Shown one piece after another: positions 25,735 to 33,165 of a stretch of DNA of 64,000 nt. The position numbers and the translations under genes are program-made. Position 1 is the first letter of the stretch. Each line of letters begins with the position of its first letter. This DNA is from Pseudomonas sp. Fl4BN1 (GTDB lineage: Bacteria; Pseudomonadota; Gammaproteobacteria; Pseudomonadales; Pseudomonadaceae), in assembly GCF_009908285.1 (NCBI RefSeq), contig NZ_JAAARM010000005.1, positions 124,001-188,000 on the forward strand, read 5' to 3'. A model generated the notes under the pieces. That model was not told where the DNA came from. It worked only from the letters and a program-made list of their open reading frames with translations, and ran no database searches.

Positions 25735-26181
25735 TTGGCCAAGCCGTTGCCACCCATGGATGCGGCGCCGGGCCGGGTTGCCGGGGGGCGATTCGCTCCC
25801 GGCCATTCCGGCAACCCTGGGGGGCGCTCAGGCCAGACCCAGGCCATCCGGGAGAAGCTCGCGGCAGGTGCTGATGCGGTAACGCGCAAGATCCTGGCCG
25901 CCGCCAAGAAGGGCGATATGCAGGCGTGCCGCCTGATCCTGGAGCGACTGGTGCCGCCAGTGAAGGCCACCGCCGAGGTGGTCAGCTTCGACCTCGACGA
26001 CACCGACCTGCCCAGCGCCGCCAAGTCGATATTGCGCGCAGTGGCGGCCGGCAGCCTTCCCCCCGACCAAGGTCGCTCTCTCATTGAGGGCCTGGGCGCC
26101 GTCGCGCGAGTGATCGAGGTAGCGGAGCTACAGAAGGCCGTCGAAGAGCTCCGCCAGCAGATGGAGGGTATGCAGCGATGA
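25735..26181 (+). CDS. DUF5681 domain protein, terminase-associated
   Basis: It is 148 aa from TTG 25735 (AGAGG 8 nt upstream; ATG 25756 is an alternative). The N-terminal signature GRFAPGHSGNPGGRSG, then IREKLAAGADAVTRKILAAA, is the DUF5681 pattern found next to phage packaging genes. The C-terminus is a coiled coil (AELQKAVEELRQQMEGMQR). It lies 3 bp after the preceding gene and overlaps the next by ATGA. It is the second packaging-type family in the element. Confidence 0.8.
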   Translation: MAKPLPPMDAAPGRVAGGRFAPGHSGNPGGRSGQTQAIREKLAAGADAVTRKILAAAKKGDMQACRLILERLVPPVKATAEVVSFDLDDTDLPSAAKSILRAVAAGSLPPDQGRSLIEGLGAVARVIEVAELQKAVEELRQQMEGMQR

Positions 26182-26378
26182 GCATCCGTAGCCAGGTGGC
26201 CAAGCTGCGCCAGCAGACCGGGACTACCCAATTCAACAGGGACGTGCGCGCAATCAGTGACCTCATGGATGAGCTAGCCGCGGAGGCCGCCGGTGGAGGC
26301 GAATCCCGCAAAGAAGACACGCTCAGTGCCGTTTTTGACGAAACGACCGCACCAACGATCCGGAGTACCAGCAAGTGA
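26178..26378 (+). CDS. Small protein, unknown function
   Basis: It is 66 aa, starting in the stop codon of the DUF5681 gene and ending inside the GTGA start of the next. It is polar, with a helix RDVRAISDLMDELAAEAAGG. No family is recognised; coupling at both ends supports it. Confidence 0.6.
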   Translation: MSIRSQVAKLRQQTGTTQFNRDVRAISDLMDELAAEAAGGGESRKEDTLSAVFDETTAPTIRSTSK

Positions 26379-26719
26379 CTTTTCAAGAGCGCTTCACAGA
26401 GGCGTGCAAGACAAGCCGTTTTGCATCGCACCCACTGAGACAGGGCCCGGATGCGGGCTATCTGGTATGGGAAGTCCAACACCCCCGTGACGGCCAGAAG
26501 GTCGTCATTGACGGACCATTCTTCACCGAGGATGAGGCGCGAGTTTCTGCCGATCTGCTGCGCGGCACGTTCCGGGGCGCACGGGCCTACCAGGTGATCT
26601 ATGACCGTGTTTGGAATTACGACCCAAGGCGAGAGCGGGTGACATTCGACCAGGCGCGTATGTCGCGATCCCTCCTCGCCATCCGCCTGGGTTTAGAAGC
26701 CCCAGTAATCAACCCATAG
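26375..26719 (+). CDS. Phage-type protein, unknown function
   Basis: It is 114 aa from GTG 26375, overlapping the previous stop as GTGA. It is aromatic-rich (GYLVWEVQHPRDGQKVVIDG, FFTEDEARVSADLLRGTF, YQVIYDRVWNYDPRRERV). No named family. It lies immediately before the two tail-assembly genes and may belong with them. Confidence 0.6.
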   Translation: MTFQERFTEACKTSRFASHPLRQGPDAGYLVWEVQHPRDGQKVVIDGPFFTEDEARVSADLLRGTFRGARAYQVIYDRVWNYDPRRERVTFDQARMSRSLLAIRLGLEAPVINP

Positions 26720-26729
26720 GAAAGCACAA

Positions 26730-27350
26730 ATGGCCGCAACAGCAGCGCATTACAAGCCCAGGACAACGATTCAGCTCAGTAACATCTTGGGAAGAAAGTT
26801 CTTCCGGCAGAAGGATTATCAGCTCGAAACCGGTAACGCATGGGAAGTCTTCAGGGCATTGAGGGCGACAGTGGATGGTTTTGCCGAGGAGATTTCCCGT
26901 TTAGATCGGCTAGGCATGAGATTTGCCATCGTCCGCAATGGAAAGAACGTAGGGGAAAAAGACTTTGATCGCGGCGGCGTCAGAACATTGAAAATCGTTC
27001 CGGTGATCGGCGGCAGTAAGCGTGCGGGATTGGCGCAGACGGTTGTGGGGGTGGTCTTGATCGCCGCCGCAGCGTTTATCACCTTTGCGTCTGGCGGGAC
27101 GGCATCACCATTTACTAGCGCCATGGCGGCCGCCGGTTACGGCCTTGCGATCGGTGGTGTGATCCAGATGCTAAGCCCTCAAGCCAAAGGCCTATCTCAA
27201 AGCGCGGCCCCAGACAATCTTCCGTCGTATGCGTTTGGCTCGGCCAAGAACACCACAGCCAGTGGCAATCCAGTGCCCATCTGCATCGGCGAACGCCGGT
27301 GGGGCGGGGCAATTATCAGCGCGGGCATCTACGCGGAGGACAAAGCATGA
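26730..27350 (+). CDS. Lambda gpI-like tail-tip assembly protein, copy 1
   Basis: It is 206 aa. The C-terminal two thirds match the lambda tail protein I pattern: VPVIGGSKRAGLAQTVVGVV, hydrophobic Gly/Ala segments, GGVIQMLSPQAKGLS, AFGSAKNTTASGNPVPICIG, WGGAIISAGIYAED. The N-terminus is divergent (TTIQLSNILGRKFFRQKDYQ). In lambda, I is needed with J to build the tail tip and does not remain in the virion. It overlaps copy 2 by ATGA. No gpJ or other tail gene follows. Confidence 0.85.
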   Translation: MAATAAHYKPRTTIQLSNILGRKFFRQKDYQLETGNAWEVFRALRATVDGFAEEISRLDRLGMRFAIVRNGKNVGEKDFDRGGVRTLKIVPVIGGSKRAGLAQTVVGVVLIAAAAFITFASGGTASPFTSAMAAAGYGLAIGGVIQMLSPQAKGLSQSAAPDNLPSYAFGSAKNTTASGNPVPICIGERRWGGAIISAGIYAEDKA

Positions 27351-27952
27351 GTGCCATTTATTGCCAGCCGATCAGAACCGTAAAGCTCTATGGCCAGTTG
27401 CGGCAGTTCGGAAAATCCTACCCGCTGGCTGTGCGCAGCCCCGCAGAGGCTATCAAAGCACTTTGTGTGCAGATCCCGGGCTTCGAGCGGTTCATTTCTA
27501 ATGCCAAGTCGAAAGGCTTGGTGTTCGCTGTTTTTCTAGGCAAGAAAAACATCGGTGAGTCAGAGCTTCACTATCAAGGTGAAGGTGACATCATCATTGC
27601 TCCTGTAATTGAAGGGAGTAAACGCGGCGGCATTCTTCAAACGGTTGTAGGCGTCGTCTTGCTTGCCGTTGGCGCGGTTCTGACTTACGCATCTGGTGGC
27701 ACGGCGACGCCGTTTACGTCAGGAATGATGATGATGGGCGCGTCCCTCGCACTGGGCGGCGTAATCCAAATACTCAGCCCTCAGGCTGGCGGCCTCAAGA
27801 CTAGCGCAGCTCCCGAGAATACTCCCGGCTACGCCTTCGGTAGCGCCAAGAACACCACGGCATCGGGCAACCCGGTTCCGCTGTGCTACGGCAAGCGCCG
27901 TGTCGGTGGGGCGATCATTAGCGCTGCCATTTACGCCGAGGACCAGATGTAG
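27347..27952 (+). CDS. Lambda gpI-like tail-tip assembly protein, copy 2
   Basis: It is 201 aa from MSAIYCQPIR. The N-terminus is the canonical gpI type (TVKLYGQLRQFGKSYPLAV, EAIKALCVQIPGFERFI). The C-terminus is closely similar to copy 1: APVIEGSKRGGILQTVVGVV, FGSAKNTTASGNPVPLCYG, GGAIISAAIYAEDQM. Two adjacent paralogues, coupled by ATGA overlap, are unusual. Possible roles are heterodimer formation or interference with a helper phage's tail. Confidence 0.87.
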   Translation: MSAIYCQPIRTVKLYGQLRQFGKSYPLAVRSPAEAIKALCVQIPGFERFISNAKSKGLVFAVFLGKKNIGESELHYQGEGDIIIAPVIEGSKRGGILQTVVGVVLLAVGAVLTYASGGTATPFTSGMMMMGASLALGGVIQILSPQAGGLKTSAAPENTPGYAFGSAKNTTASGNPVPLCYGKRRVGGAIISAAIYAEDQM

Positions 27953-28024
27953 GAGCCATTCGGCACCATGTGTCCGGTCTATACAGGCGGTGCTAAAGTG
28001 GCCGCCTCATGGATAGGAGCTCTC

Positions 28025-28456
28025 ATGCTGAAAATTACCGCTGTTGTCGCCCTGGTTACCCTGATGAGCGGATGCTCAACCACCCCAGTTTCGTTCGACC
28101 AGGCTAAACCTGTTCCTGGTGATAGGGTGCTGACCTACGGGAACAAGCCCGTAACACCGTATTCAACCATACAAATTGCGCGCGATACTGGTTTCGTCGG
28201 TGGCGGGTGCTTTGTTGCGGTTCACATCGACGGTCGGGCCGTCGCCAGAATCGATACTGGCGAAGTGGTCAGCTTGTACGTTGCTCCTGGAGAGCATCTG
28301 GTAGGCCTGGGTGCCGATGAGAATGGATCGGGAATGTGTAGCTGGTCGGGCGCACTCAAGGAGCAAGCCACCATTCTAAAAGCCGGGCAAACAAAGCGCT
28401 TCAGGATCGGTGGTGACACCAATGTCGGCCTGGATATTCGCCCAACCTCTCTTTGA
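28025..28456 (+). CDS. Small lipoprotein, unknown function
   Basis: It is 143 aa from ATG 28025, with AGGAG 5 nt upstream. The signal peptide MLKITAVVALVTLMSGC ends in a lipobox (LMSGC). The mature part resembles short secreted proteins with PGEH motifs (VAVHIDGRAVARIDTGEVVS, VAPGEHLVGLGADENGSG), which recall DUF2846. Prophage lipoproteins are often expressed from the lysogen and can block infection; this is inference. It ends at a hairpin. Confidence 0.75.
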   Translation: MLKITAVVALVTLMSGCSTTPVSFDQAKPVPGDRVLTYGNKPVTPYSTIQIARDTGFVGGGCFVAVHIDGRAVARIDTGEVVSLYVAPGEHLVGLGADENGSGMCSWSGALKEQATILKAGQTKRFRIGGDTNVGLDIRPTSL

Positions 28457-28470
28457 CCTTCCACCGTGTC

Positions 28471-28513
28471 GAAAACAACACAGTGTGTTGAAACCTACAC
28501 ACTGTGGCGTTTT
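28471..28513. terminator. Hairpin between convergent genes
   Basis: GAAAACAACACAGTGTGT (28471-28488) pairs with ACACACTGTGGCGTTTTC (28496-28513) over 18 positions with two mismatches and a 7-nt loop. It lies between the lipoprotein gene and the minus-strand Sel1 gene, and could serve both. Confidence 0.65.
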
Positions 28514-28574
28514 CACCACTCCACAACCCCATCAGCCACACCCAGACGCACAATCCTCTGCTGGGCTCGCGCCC

Positions 28575-29462
28575 TCACATCCGTTGCAAACCCTGAGTGT
28601 TCCGAGGTGAGAATGTAAGCGGCGCAGTGATCTCATACTTGCCCGAGCTATCAGTCAATGGCGCGTGGTCCCCCATCGTGATCCGCGACGCAGCCTTCAT
28701 GACCCAACTATCCACATTGGCATCGCCGGAACCTTTGATCATCGTAATCAGAGGTGCACCGCTGTTTGCCTTGAAGCGATAGGACAGCGTCACGTTTTGA
28801 GCTTCGCCTTTAGCATTAACAGCCTCGAACACTTCCCGAACAGCCAGACGGCGCATCTGCAGTTTAAGGAAACTTGCCACCCAGAGTTGCCGATATCGAT
28901 TCGCCTGCACCTCACTGAGCGGCTGGCCCTGTTTGCGCAAGCCATCCATCGCGTCCCAGGCATCATCACCACAGTATTTGGACGACTCCAGATAGAGTGC
29001 AAAGGCTCCAGGCACATCCTTCGGGCCACCTTTACCCTCCTCCATCAACCGCCCCAGCGGCACCGCGGCATTCTCGCCCGAGAGGCGATAGAGTTTGCGC
29101 GCCTTGACGTAATCCACTGGCTCACCTTCGCCGCGCTCAGCCATCCGCCCTAACAGAGCGTTGCTGGTCGGATTCAGCTTGGCAGACTCGACAAACAGCG
29201 CCCGGGCCTTACTGAAATCTTGATCGACGCCGTATCCACCCTCTTGATACATCTTACCCAGCACTGCCTTGCACGTTGCATTCCCATCATCGGCATTGCT
29301 TTCGATGTATCTCAAATTGTCCCGCTCAAAGGGCTTCTTACCGGCGGTCATCACGCATCGCAAGCCAACGAGCGAGGAGGAGTCAGAATCGGCAGAGCGG
29401 ATCACGCTCTGACAGCCCGTGATCATAGTCAAAAACAATAGGAGAGAAAGATTTTTGAACAT
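28575..29462 (-). CDS. Sel1-repeat lipoprotein with TonB-like C-terminus
   Basis: It is 295 aa. The lipoprotein signal LSLLLFLTMITGC gives a mature Cys17. Three Sel1-type repeats follow (AVLGKMYQEGGYGVDQDFSK, LLGRMAERGEGEPVDYVKAR, LGRLMEEGKGGPKDVPGAFA). The C-terminal ~90 residues (VTLSYRFKANSGAPLITMIK, ANVDSWVMKAASRI) resemble the TonB C-terminal fold. The base composition is somewhat lower in GC than the host. It faces away from the tail genes and is probably cargo rather than phage structure. Confidence 0.75.
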   Translation of the reverse strand: MFKNLSLLLFLTMITGCQSVIRSADSDSSSLVGLRCVMTAGKKPFERDNLRYIESNADDGNATCKAVLGKMYQEGGYGVDQDFSKARALFVESAKLNPTSNALLGRMAERGEGEPVDYVKARKLYRLSGENAAVPLGRLMEEGKGGPKDVPGAFALYLESSKYCGDDAWDAMDGLRKQGQPLSEVQANRYRQLWVASFLKLQMRRLAVREVFEAVNAKGEAQNVTLSYRFKANSGAPLITMIKGSGDANVDSWVMKAASRITMGDHAPLTDSSGKYEITAPLTFSPRNTQGLQRM

Positions 29463-29612
29463 AGCTGAATTTCATCCATTGAAATGAAGGCATTATGCCG
29501 GTTCAAGCAAATCAAGTGTAACGATTGGAAGTAGGACGGGCCGTCCGGGGCATCTGCAGTCGTCAATCAGATCGCCTTCCATCTAACGCGCACCAATTAC
29601 AGTATGCCTAGG

Positions 29613-29707
29613 CTGATACAGGCAGATTATGCCTTTACCAGCCTTTTCACTTGATATGTAACACCCAAAATGCAACAGTGTTAGGACAACACCCTAACTG
29701 ATACAGG
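29613..29707. promoter_or_regulatory. Repeats upstream of the serine recombinase, candidate res site
   Basis: CTGATACAGG occurs at 29613-29622 and 29698-29707. Between them is the inverted pair GTTAGG / CCTAAC (about 29680-29698). This sits directly before the recombinase gene, where resolvase sites usually lie. The wider 29463-29714 gap has no gene. Confidence 0.45.
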
Positions 29708-29714
29708 TTGCATT

Positions 29715-30338
29715 ATGTTCATCCGCGCTTACCTCAGAGCCTCAACCGACGAGCAAGATGCCGGCCGCGCTCGTACGGCTCTCGAGAAGTTTGCGAGCGA
29801 CCAGAACAAAGTCATTGCCTGCGAGTACCTAGAGAACGCCAGCGGAGCGACCGCGGACCGGCCTGAGCTGCTGCGCCTGCTCAAGGATGCTCGCAAAGGT
29901 GATGTGTTGCTGGTGGAATCAATAGACCGCCTCTCACGCCTTCCTGTGGAGGATTGGCAGAAGCTCAAGGCTGCGATTGACTCCAAGGGGCTGCGCATCG
30001 TCGCGCTCGATCTGCCAACAAGCCACCAGGGAATGCAGGACACCAAGGGTGACGAATTCACCGGGCGGATGCTGGGTGCCATCAACTCGATGCTGGTGGA
30101 AATGATGGCAGCTATAGCCCGTAAGGATTACGAGCAGCGACGCGAACGCCAGGCCCAGGGCATCGAAAAGGCCAAGGCTGCTGGCAAGTATCAGGGCCGC
30201 CCCATCAACGCCGATCTACATAAGCGCGTGACTGAACTGCTCGGCGCAGGCCTAGGCATCCGCGCAACCGCTCGGCACGCGAGTTGTTCGACCACTACAG
30301 TACTCAGGATTCGCGATGGTCTTTCCAAACCGAGCTAA
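29715..30338 (+). CDS. Serine recombinase (resolvase/invertase family)
   Basis: It is 207 aa. The catalytic Ser10 sits in YLRASTDEQDA with Arg8. Further active-site segments are LLVESIDRLSRLPVEDWQKL and VALDLPTSHQG. The long E helix (AINSMLVEMMAAIARKDYEQ), RRERQAQGIEKAK-type linker and C-terminal HTH (GAGLGIRATARHASCSTTTV) complete the family. It may resolve multimers of the replicated element or invert a segment. No inverted target is seen. Confidence 0.9.
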   Translation: MFIRAYLRASTDEQDAGRARTALEKFASDQNKVIACEYLENASGATADRPELLRLLKDARKGDVLLVESIDRLSRLPVEDWQKLKAAIDSKGLRIVALDLPTSHQGMQDTKGDEFTGRMLGAINSMLVEMMAAIARKDYEQRRERQAQGIEKAKAAGKYQGRPINADLHKRVTELLGAGLGIRATARHASCSTTTVLRIRDGLSKPS

Positions 30339-30352
30339 TTTACAGCCAATAA

Positions 30353-30377
30353 AAAGGTCGGCTGGTAGCCGACCTTT
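30353..30377 (+). terminator. Terminator after the serine recombinase
   Basis: AAAGGTCGGCT, loop GGT, AGCCGACCTTT: an 11-bp perfect stem 15 bp after the stop codon. The T run is short. Confidence 0.75.
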
Positions 30378-30589
30378 AGGCAATCTCAAGCATGGTTCAA
30401 GCGACTTCGATCATTCCATTGCGAAAGGTTGCAGAGCAGCCCTTAACTGGGGTGCTGGGTTGCGTCGGAGGGCGCGCGTCCTGCAACGAAGGAATTGCGC
30501 CACTCCGATCGGAACAAGCAAACGACCGCTCGAAGCTTCCGCGCTCCTCTTGTGTTTTTGATCCGATCTGACCAGATGAATCCCGGATG

Positions 30590-31612
30590 CTATAAATCAT
30601 GAGAATAACCCGTGTGGTTATGTACTAATTTGGGCTCGTTGAGCATGACGAACTTCTCGCCTCTCTTAAGCACACCGATGTGCGTCCTTCCACCTACGGT
30701 AGCTACGGCACTAGCGAAGCGCTGCATTCCTGACTGCAAATTGACTAAAAGCTCCGCTAAATCGACGGCATACTGTGCAGGCAGATTTCCAAAGTCAATA
30801 CGGGCAACGCTTTCCCCCCATGGTAGCTCAATGGGGAAATCTGGCGTCACGAATGTCATCCCCTCAGGTATTTCGACACCTGCAGCCCTTAATTGATCAG
30901 TAATTACCTGCACAATTGCCTGAGTCTGACTGGACATTAATTGACCAACGGTCGAATCGATCTGATCAGCTAGCCTGCCATCCACTCCCACCAATAGGCG
31001 CTCTACAAAATCAGACTGCCCTACGAAGCACGTACCTGATCGGCTTTTCCAAGTGAACTGTTCCTCTAGCTTTCCGGAATTGACAGAAAGCTTGAATACC
31101 TTACTCGTAGCATCATCCGTGCCATACCCACCGACTATAAATTGGACGTCAGGAAAGTAAGGCCGAAGCTCCTCAGCCGCGGTTTCATATTCCACCTCCG
31201 CCTCCCACTCTTGACGAACGTGTGCCAAGAATGCGGCAGCGACGGATTCAACGGTGCGATAAACAGTCCCCTCTCCCGAGTTTTTCTTCTTGAAGCGGTT
31301 AGCAACGCCGGCGATGGTCACGCCGCACAGAGTGGCCATCCCCGCAGTTACCGCTGCCACTGTTGTGTCCTCGTCCTCATACAGGCAGAACATCTTCTGA
31401 GCGCCGCCAAAGACGTTGGTTACGTAAGGGCGCAATTCAGCAGCTGACACTACTTTATGGCCAGTAGCGTCAATGAGTTCGTTTCCGTCGGCATCCCGGG
31501 CGAATCCACCACCATTACGAAAGGGTAAAATTGCCTGCTCAACCTGGCTGGAAAGACTGTCACAGCCGAGAACAATGGCGTCGTATGTGGCGATCGCAAT
31601 GTTGATAGTCAA
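30590..31612 (-). CDS. Proteasome-like Ntn-hydrolase
   Basis: It is 340 aa if it starts at TTG 31612 (GGGAG 10 nt upstream); TTG 31654 or ATG 31645 would add a short leader. The first residues MTINIAIATYDAIVLGCDS fit the proteasome-beta/HslV start, with Thr1 at residue 2 and Asp17 in GCDS. An insert follows, then a Lys33-like AQKMFCLYE and VAAVTAGMATLCGVTIAGVA. Starting at this TTG exposes Thr after Met removal. Substrate and partners are unknown. It lies next to attR, a usual cargo position, with lower GC than its neighbours. Confidence 0.7.
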   Translation of the reverse strand: MTINIAIATYDAIVLGCDSLSSQVEQAILPFRNGGGFARDADGNELIDATGHKVVSAAELRPYVTNVFGGAQKMFCLYEDEDTTVAAVTAGMATLCGVTIAGVANRFKKKNSGEGTVYRTVESVAAAFLAHVRQEWEAEVEYETAAEELRPYFPDVQFIVGGYGTDDATSKVFKLSVNSGKLEEQFTWKSRSGTCFVGQSDFVERLLVGVDGRLADQIDSTVGQLMSSQTQAIVQVITDQLRAAGVEIPEGMTFVTPDFPIELPWGESVARIDFGNLPAQYAVDLAELLVNLQSGMQRFASAVATVGGRTHIGVLKRGEKFVMLNEPKLVHNHTGYSHDL

Positions 31613-31731
31613 TGTGGAAACACTCCCAAACGAGCGCGAGGTCATTCTCGGCAATCTCGAGTGTAGGCAATGTTCGCAAAGACGATGGAAGAAGGGTCAT
31701 AGACGCAAAACGAGCCCCGAAAGGTCCGCTG

Positions 31732-31755
31732 TTGCACCCGCTATGCACCCATGGG
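31732..31755. repeat. Right arm-type repeat
   Basis: It matches 18445-18468 in 22 of 24 positions, in the same orientation, with two GCACCC units 11 bp apart. It lies 45 bp inside attR. Confidence 0.6.
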
Positions 31756-31799
31756 TTTGGCTGGGGCAACTCAAATTCAGCTGAAGAGCCCATGAAATA

Positions 31800-31846
31800 T
31801 GGTGTCCCAGGGCAGGTTCGAACTGCCAACCTTCCCCTTAGGAGGG
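31800..31846 (-). repeat. attR: core repeat within tRNA-Arg(CCU)
   Basis: These 47 bp are identical to 18306-18352. The element therefore supplies the 3' end of the now intact tRNA. The crossover lies somewhere within these 47 bp. Confidence 0.93.
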
Positions 31847-31876
31847 GGATGCTCTATCCAATTGAGCTACTGAGAC
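31800..31876 (-). tRNA. tRNA-Arg (anticodon CCU)
   Basis: It is 77 nt with CCA encoded. The 5' end GTCTCAG pairs with CTGGGAC (one G-U). The anticodon loop CTCCTAA gives CCU, and the T-arm is GGCAGTTCGAACCTGCC. It is the integration target and remains functional after insertion. Confidence 0.95.
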
Positions 31877-32166
31877 TGAACGGCGAGCGCCTGACACGGC
31901 GCGAATGACGGCGTGCATGTTAACGGCCAAGGCCGCATTTGTCATGTCATCCATAGGGCTTTTTGCACGAGACACCAAGAGCCGTCAGCAGACCGGCAAC
32001 AACTTCGTGCAAATTGCATCACTGCAAAATGCCATCATTGCAAAATGCAATTGCCTTTGCTTTTTTAAACAACACAACTAGTTGTTTTTAAAGGATTTAA
32101 TGGCATGTAGACTCTTGGCATGTGGCCTGCTTTATCAACGGATAAAACACCGCGGAGATCACGCCC
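31877..32166. other. 290-bp region between the tRNA and the small membrane genes
   Basis: It holds the tRNA promoter on the minus strand and a plus-strand promoter. GCAAAATGC is repeated at about 32024 and 32039. An A/T-rich inverted repeat, TTAAACAAC ... GTTGTTTTTAA, lies at about 32066-32094. No gene is seen. Confidence 0.5.
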
Positions 32167-32406
32167 ATGAGCAGCGCCCTGTTTCTCTTGAACGCGATAG
32201 CCATCGCAATACTGATGGCCTTTCACTTTCAGCCGGCAGACAACGCTGAACTGACTGGGAGTGCAACTGCCCGTCACCCCCAAAGCCAGGCACCACAACT
32301 GGCAGTCATGAACACCCAGATCCAGCCTGGAGTCGCAACCCGGGTTACTGAGGGACAAAACCCGCAGCGGTCAGCCAATACACAAGCTGAAAACTGGGTA
32401 TTTTGA
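32167..32406 (+). CDS. Small secreted or membrane protein
   Basis: It is 79 aa with GGAG upstream. The N-terminal hydrophobic segment SALFLLNAIAIAILMAFHF is a signal or single anchor; the rest is polar and Gln/Thr-rich. It is first in a pair with the 59-aa membrane protein, 23 bp away. No function is recognised. Confidence 0.65.
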   Translation: MSSALFLLNAIAIAILMAFHFQPADNAELTGSATARHPQSQAPQLAVMNTQIQPGVATRVTEGQNPQRSANTQAENWVF

Positions 32407-32429
32407 GATCAAGACATCAGGAGCTACAC

Positions 32430-32609
32430 ATGTCCACTGCAGCCAAAAGCCTGCTTATACTGACGCTGCTCAGCGGATTCGCTGCAGCTTTGTTGCCTGA
32501 AGAGACTCTCGGCAGTGCTTTGCTGATCGCCTGCGGCTCATTTTCCAGCCTGCTCCTGCTGGCACTGATCGCCGGACGCAAGATCAAGTTTGACCCGGTG
32601 CTGCGCTAA
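32430..32609 (+). CDS. Small two-helix membrane protein
   Basis: It is 59 aa from MSTAAKSLLILTLL, with AGGAG 5 nt upstream. Two membrane helices cover residues 6-24 and 33-52 (SALLIACGSFSSLLLLALIA), with a basic C-terminus. It overlaps the 3' end of phnN by 26 bp on the opposite strand. Function unknown. Confidence 0.7.
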   Translation: MSTAAKSLLILTLLSGFAAALLPEETLGSALLIACGSFSSLLLLALIAGRKIKFDPVLR

Positions 32610-33165
32610 CGCCCCGCTGACGAAGTATTTCCAGCAACCGCTGCAAAGTAACCTGCAACTCTCCCGAGTTATCTAGACGCACAACCGACTCTTCGTCGAG
32701 CCAGGCAGCACTGGCGAACAGCTCATTACGCTGCAGACGGCTTTCGATCTCCGACAGACTTTCCCGAGCCCTACGCAGCAAACGACGGCGTAATACTTCC
32801 GTATCCACAGTCAGAACTATCGGAATCAAATCGGGATAACGCTCTCGGGCCAGGGACAAATAGCCCCTGGAACCGTTGACCAGCACATGACAGCCCTGCT
32901 CCAGCCAACAATCAATCTCCACGGGAATGCCATACCCAAGGCCATTGGCCCGCCAGAACAAGGCGAAATCACCCCGCTCCACCTGCCGCTCAAACTCCAG
33001 CTCAGAGACCTCGAGGGCCTCCTCGCCCACAGACTCCGCAGAGCGCGTGATCACCCGCCTTGCGACCTTACAACGCAAAACACTTAAAGGCTGCCTGGCT
33101 GCATCAATCAGGCTATCCTTGCCGGCCCCTGAAGGCCCCATCATGTAAATCAGTCTACCTGGCAT
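32584..33165 (-). CDS. phnN: Ribose 1,5-bisphosphate phosphokinase PhnN
   Basis: It converts ribose 1,5-bisphosphate to PRPP, the last step of the C-P lyase route for phosphonates. It is 193 aa from MPGRLIYMMG. The P-loop GPSGAGKDSL lies near residues 10-19, with guanylate-kinase-like features (ARRVITRSA, LFWRANGLGYGIPVEID). Here it stands alone, with no other phn gene nearby, so it may serve general PRPP supply. Confidence 0.88.
   Translation of the reverse strand: MPGRLIYMMGPSGAGKDSLIDAARQPLSVLRCKVARRVITRSAESVGEEALEVSELEFERQVERGDFALFWRANGLGYGIPVEIDCWLEQGCHVLVNGSRGYLSLARERYPDLIPIVLTVDTEVLRRRLLRRARESLSEIESRLQRNELFASAAWLDEESVVRLDNSGELQVTLQRLLEILRQRGVSAAPGQT

Larger units (their letters stand above)
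18306..31846. mobile_element. 13.5-kb integrative element in tRNA-Arg(CCU); satellite-like or reduced prophage
   Basis: It is bounded by identical 47-bp direct repeats (18306-18352 and 31800-31846), the right one being the 3' end of an intact tRNA-Arg. The tyrosine integrase lies just inside the left end. Contents: regulators, a candidate origin, terminase-associated families DUF2280 and DUF5681, two lambda gpI-like tail proteins, lipoproteins, a serine recombinase and an Ntn-hydrolase. No capsid, portal, large terminase, tail tube or lysis gene is seen. Whether it is a satellite or a decayed phage cannot be settled from the sequence alone. Confidence 0.9.
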
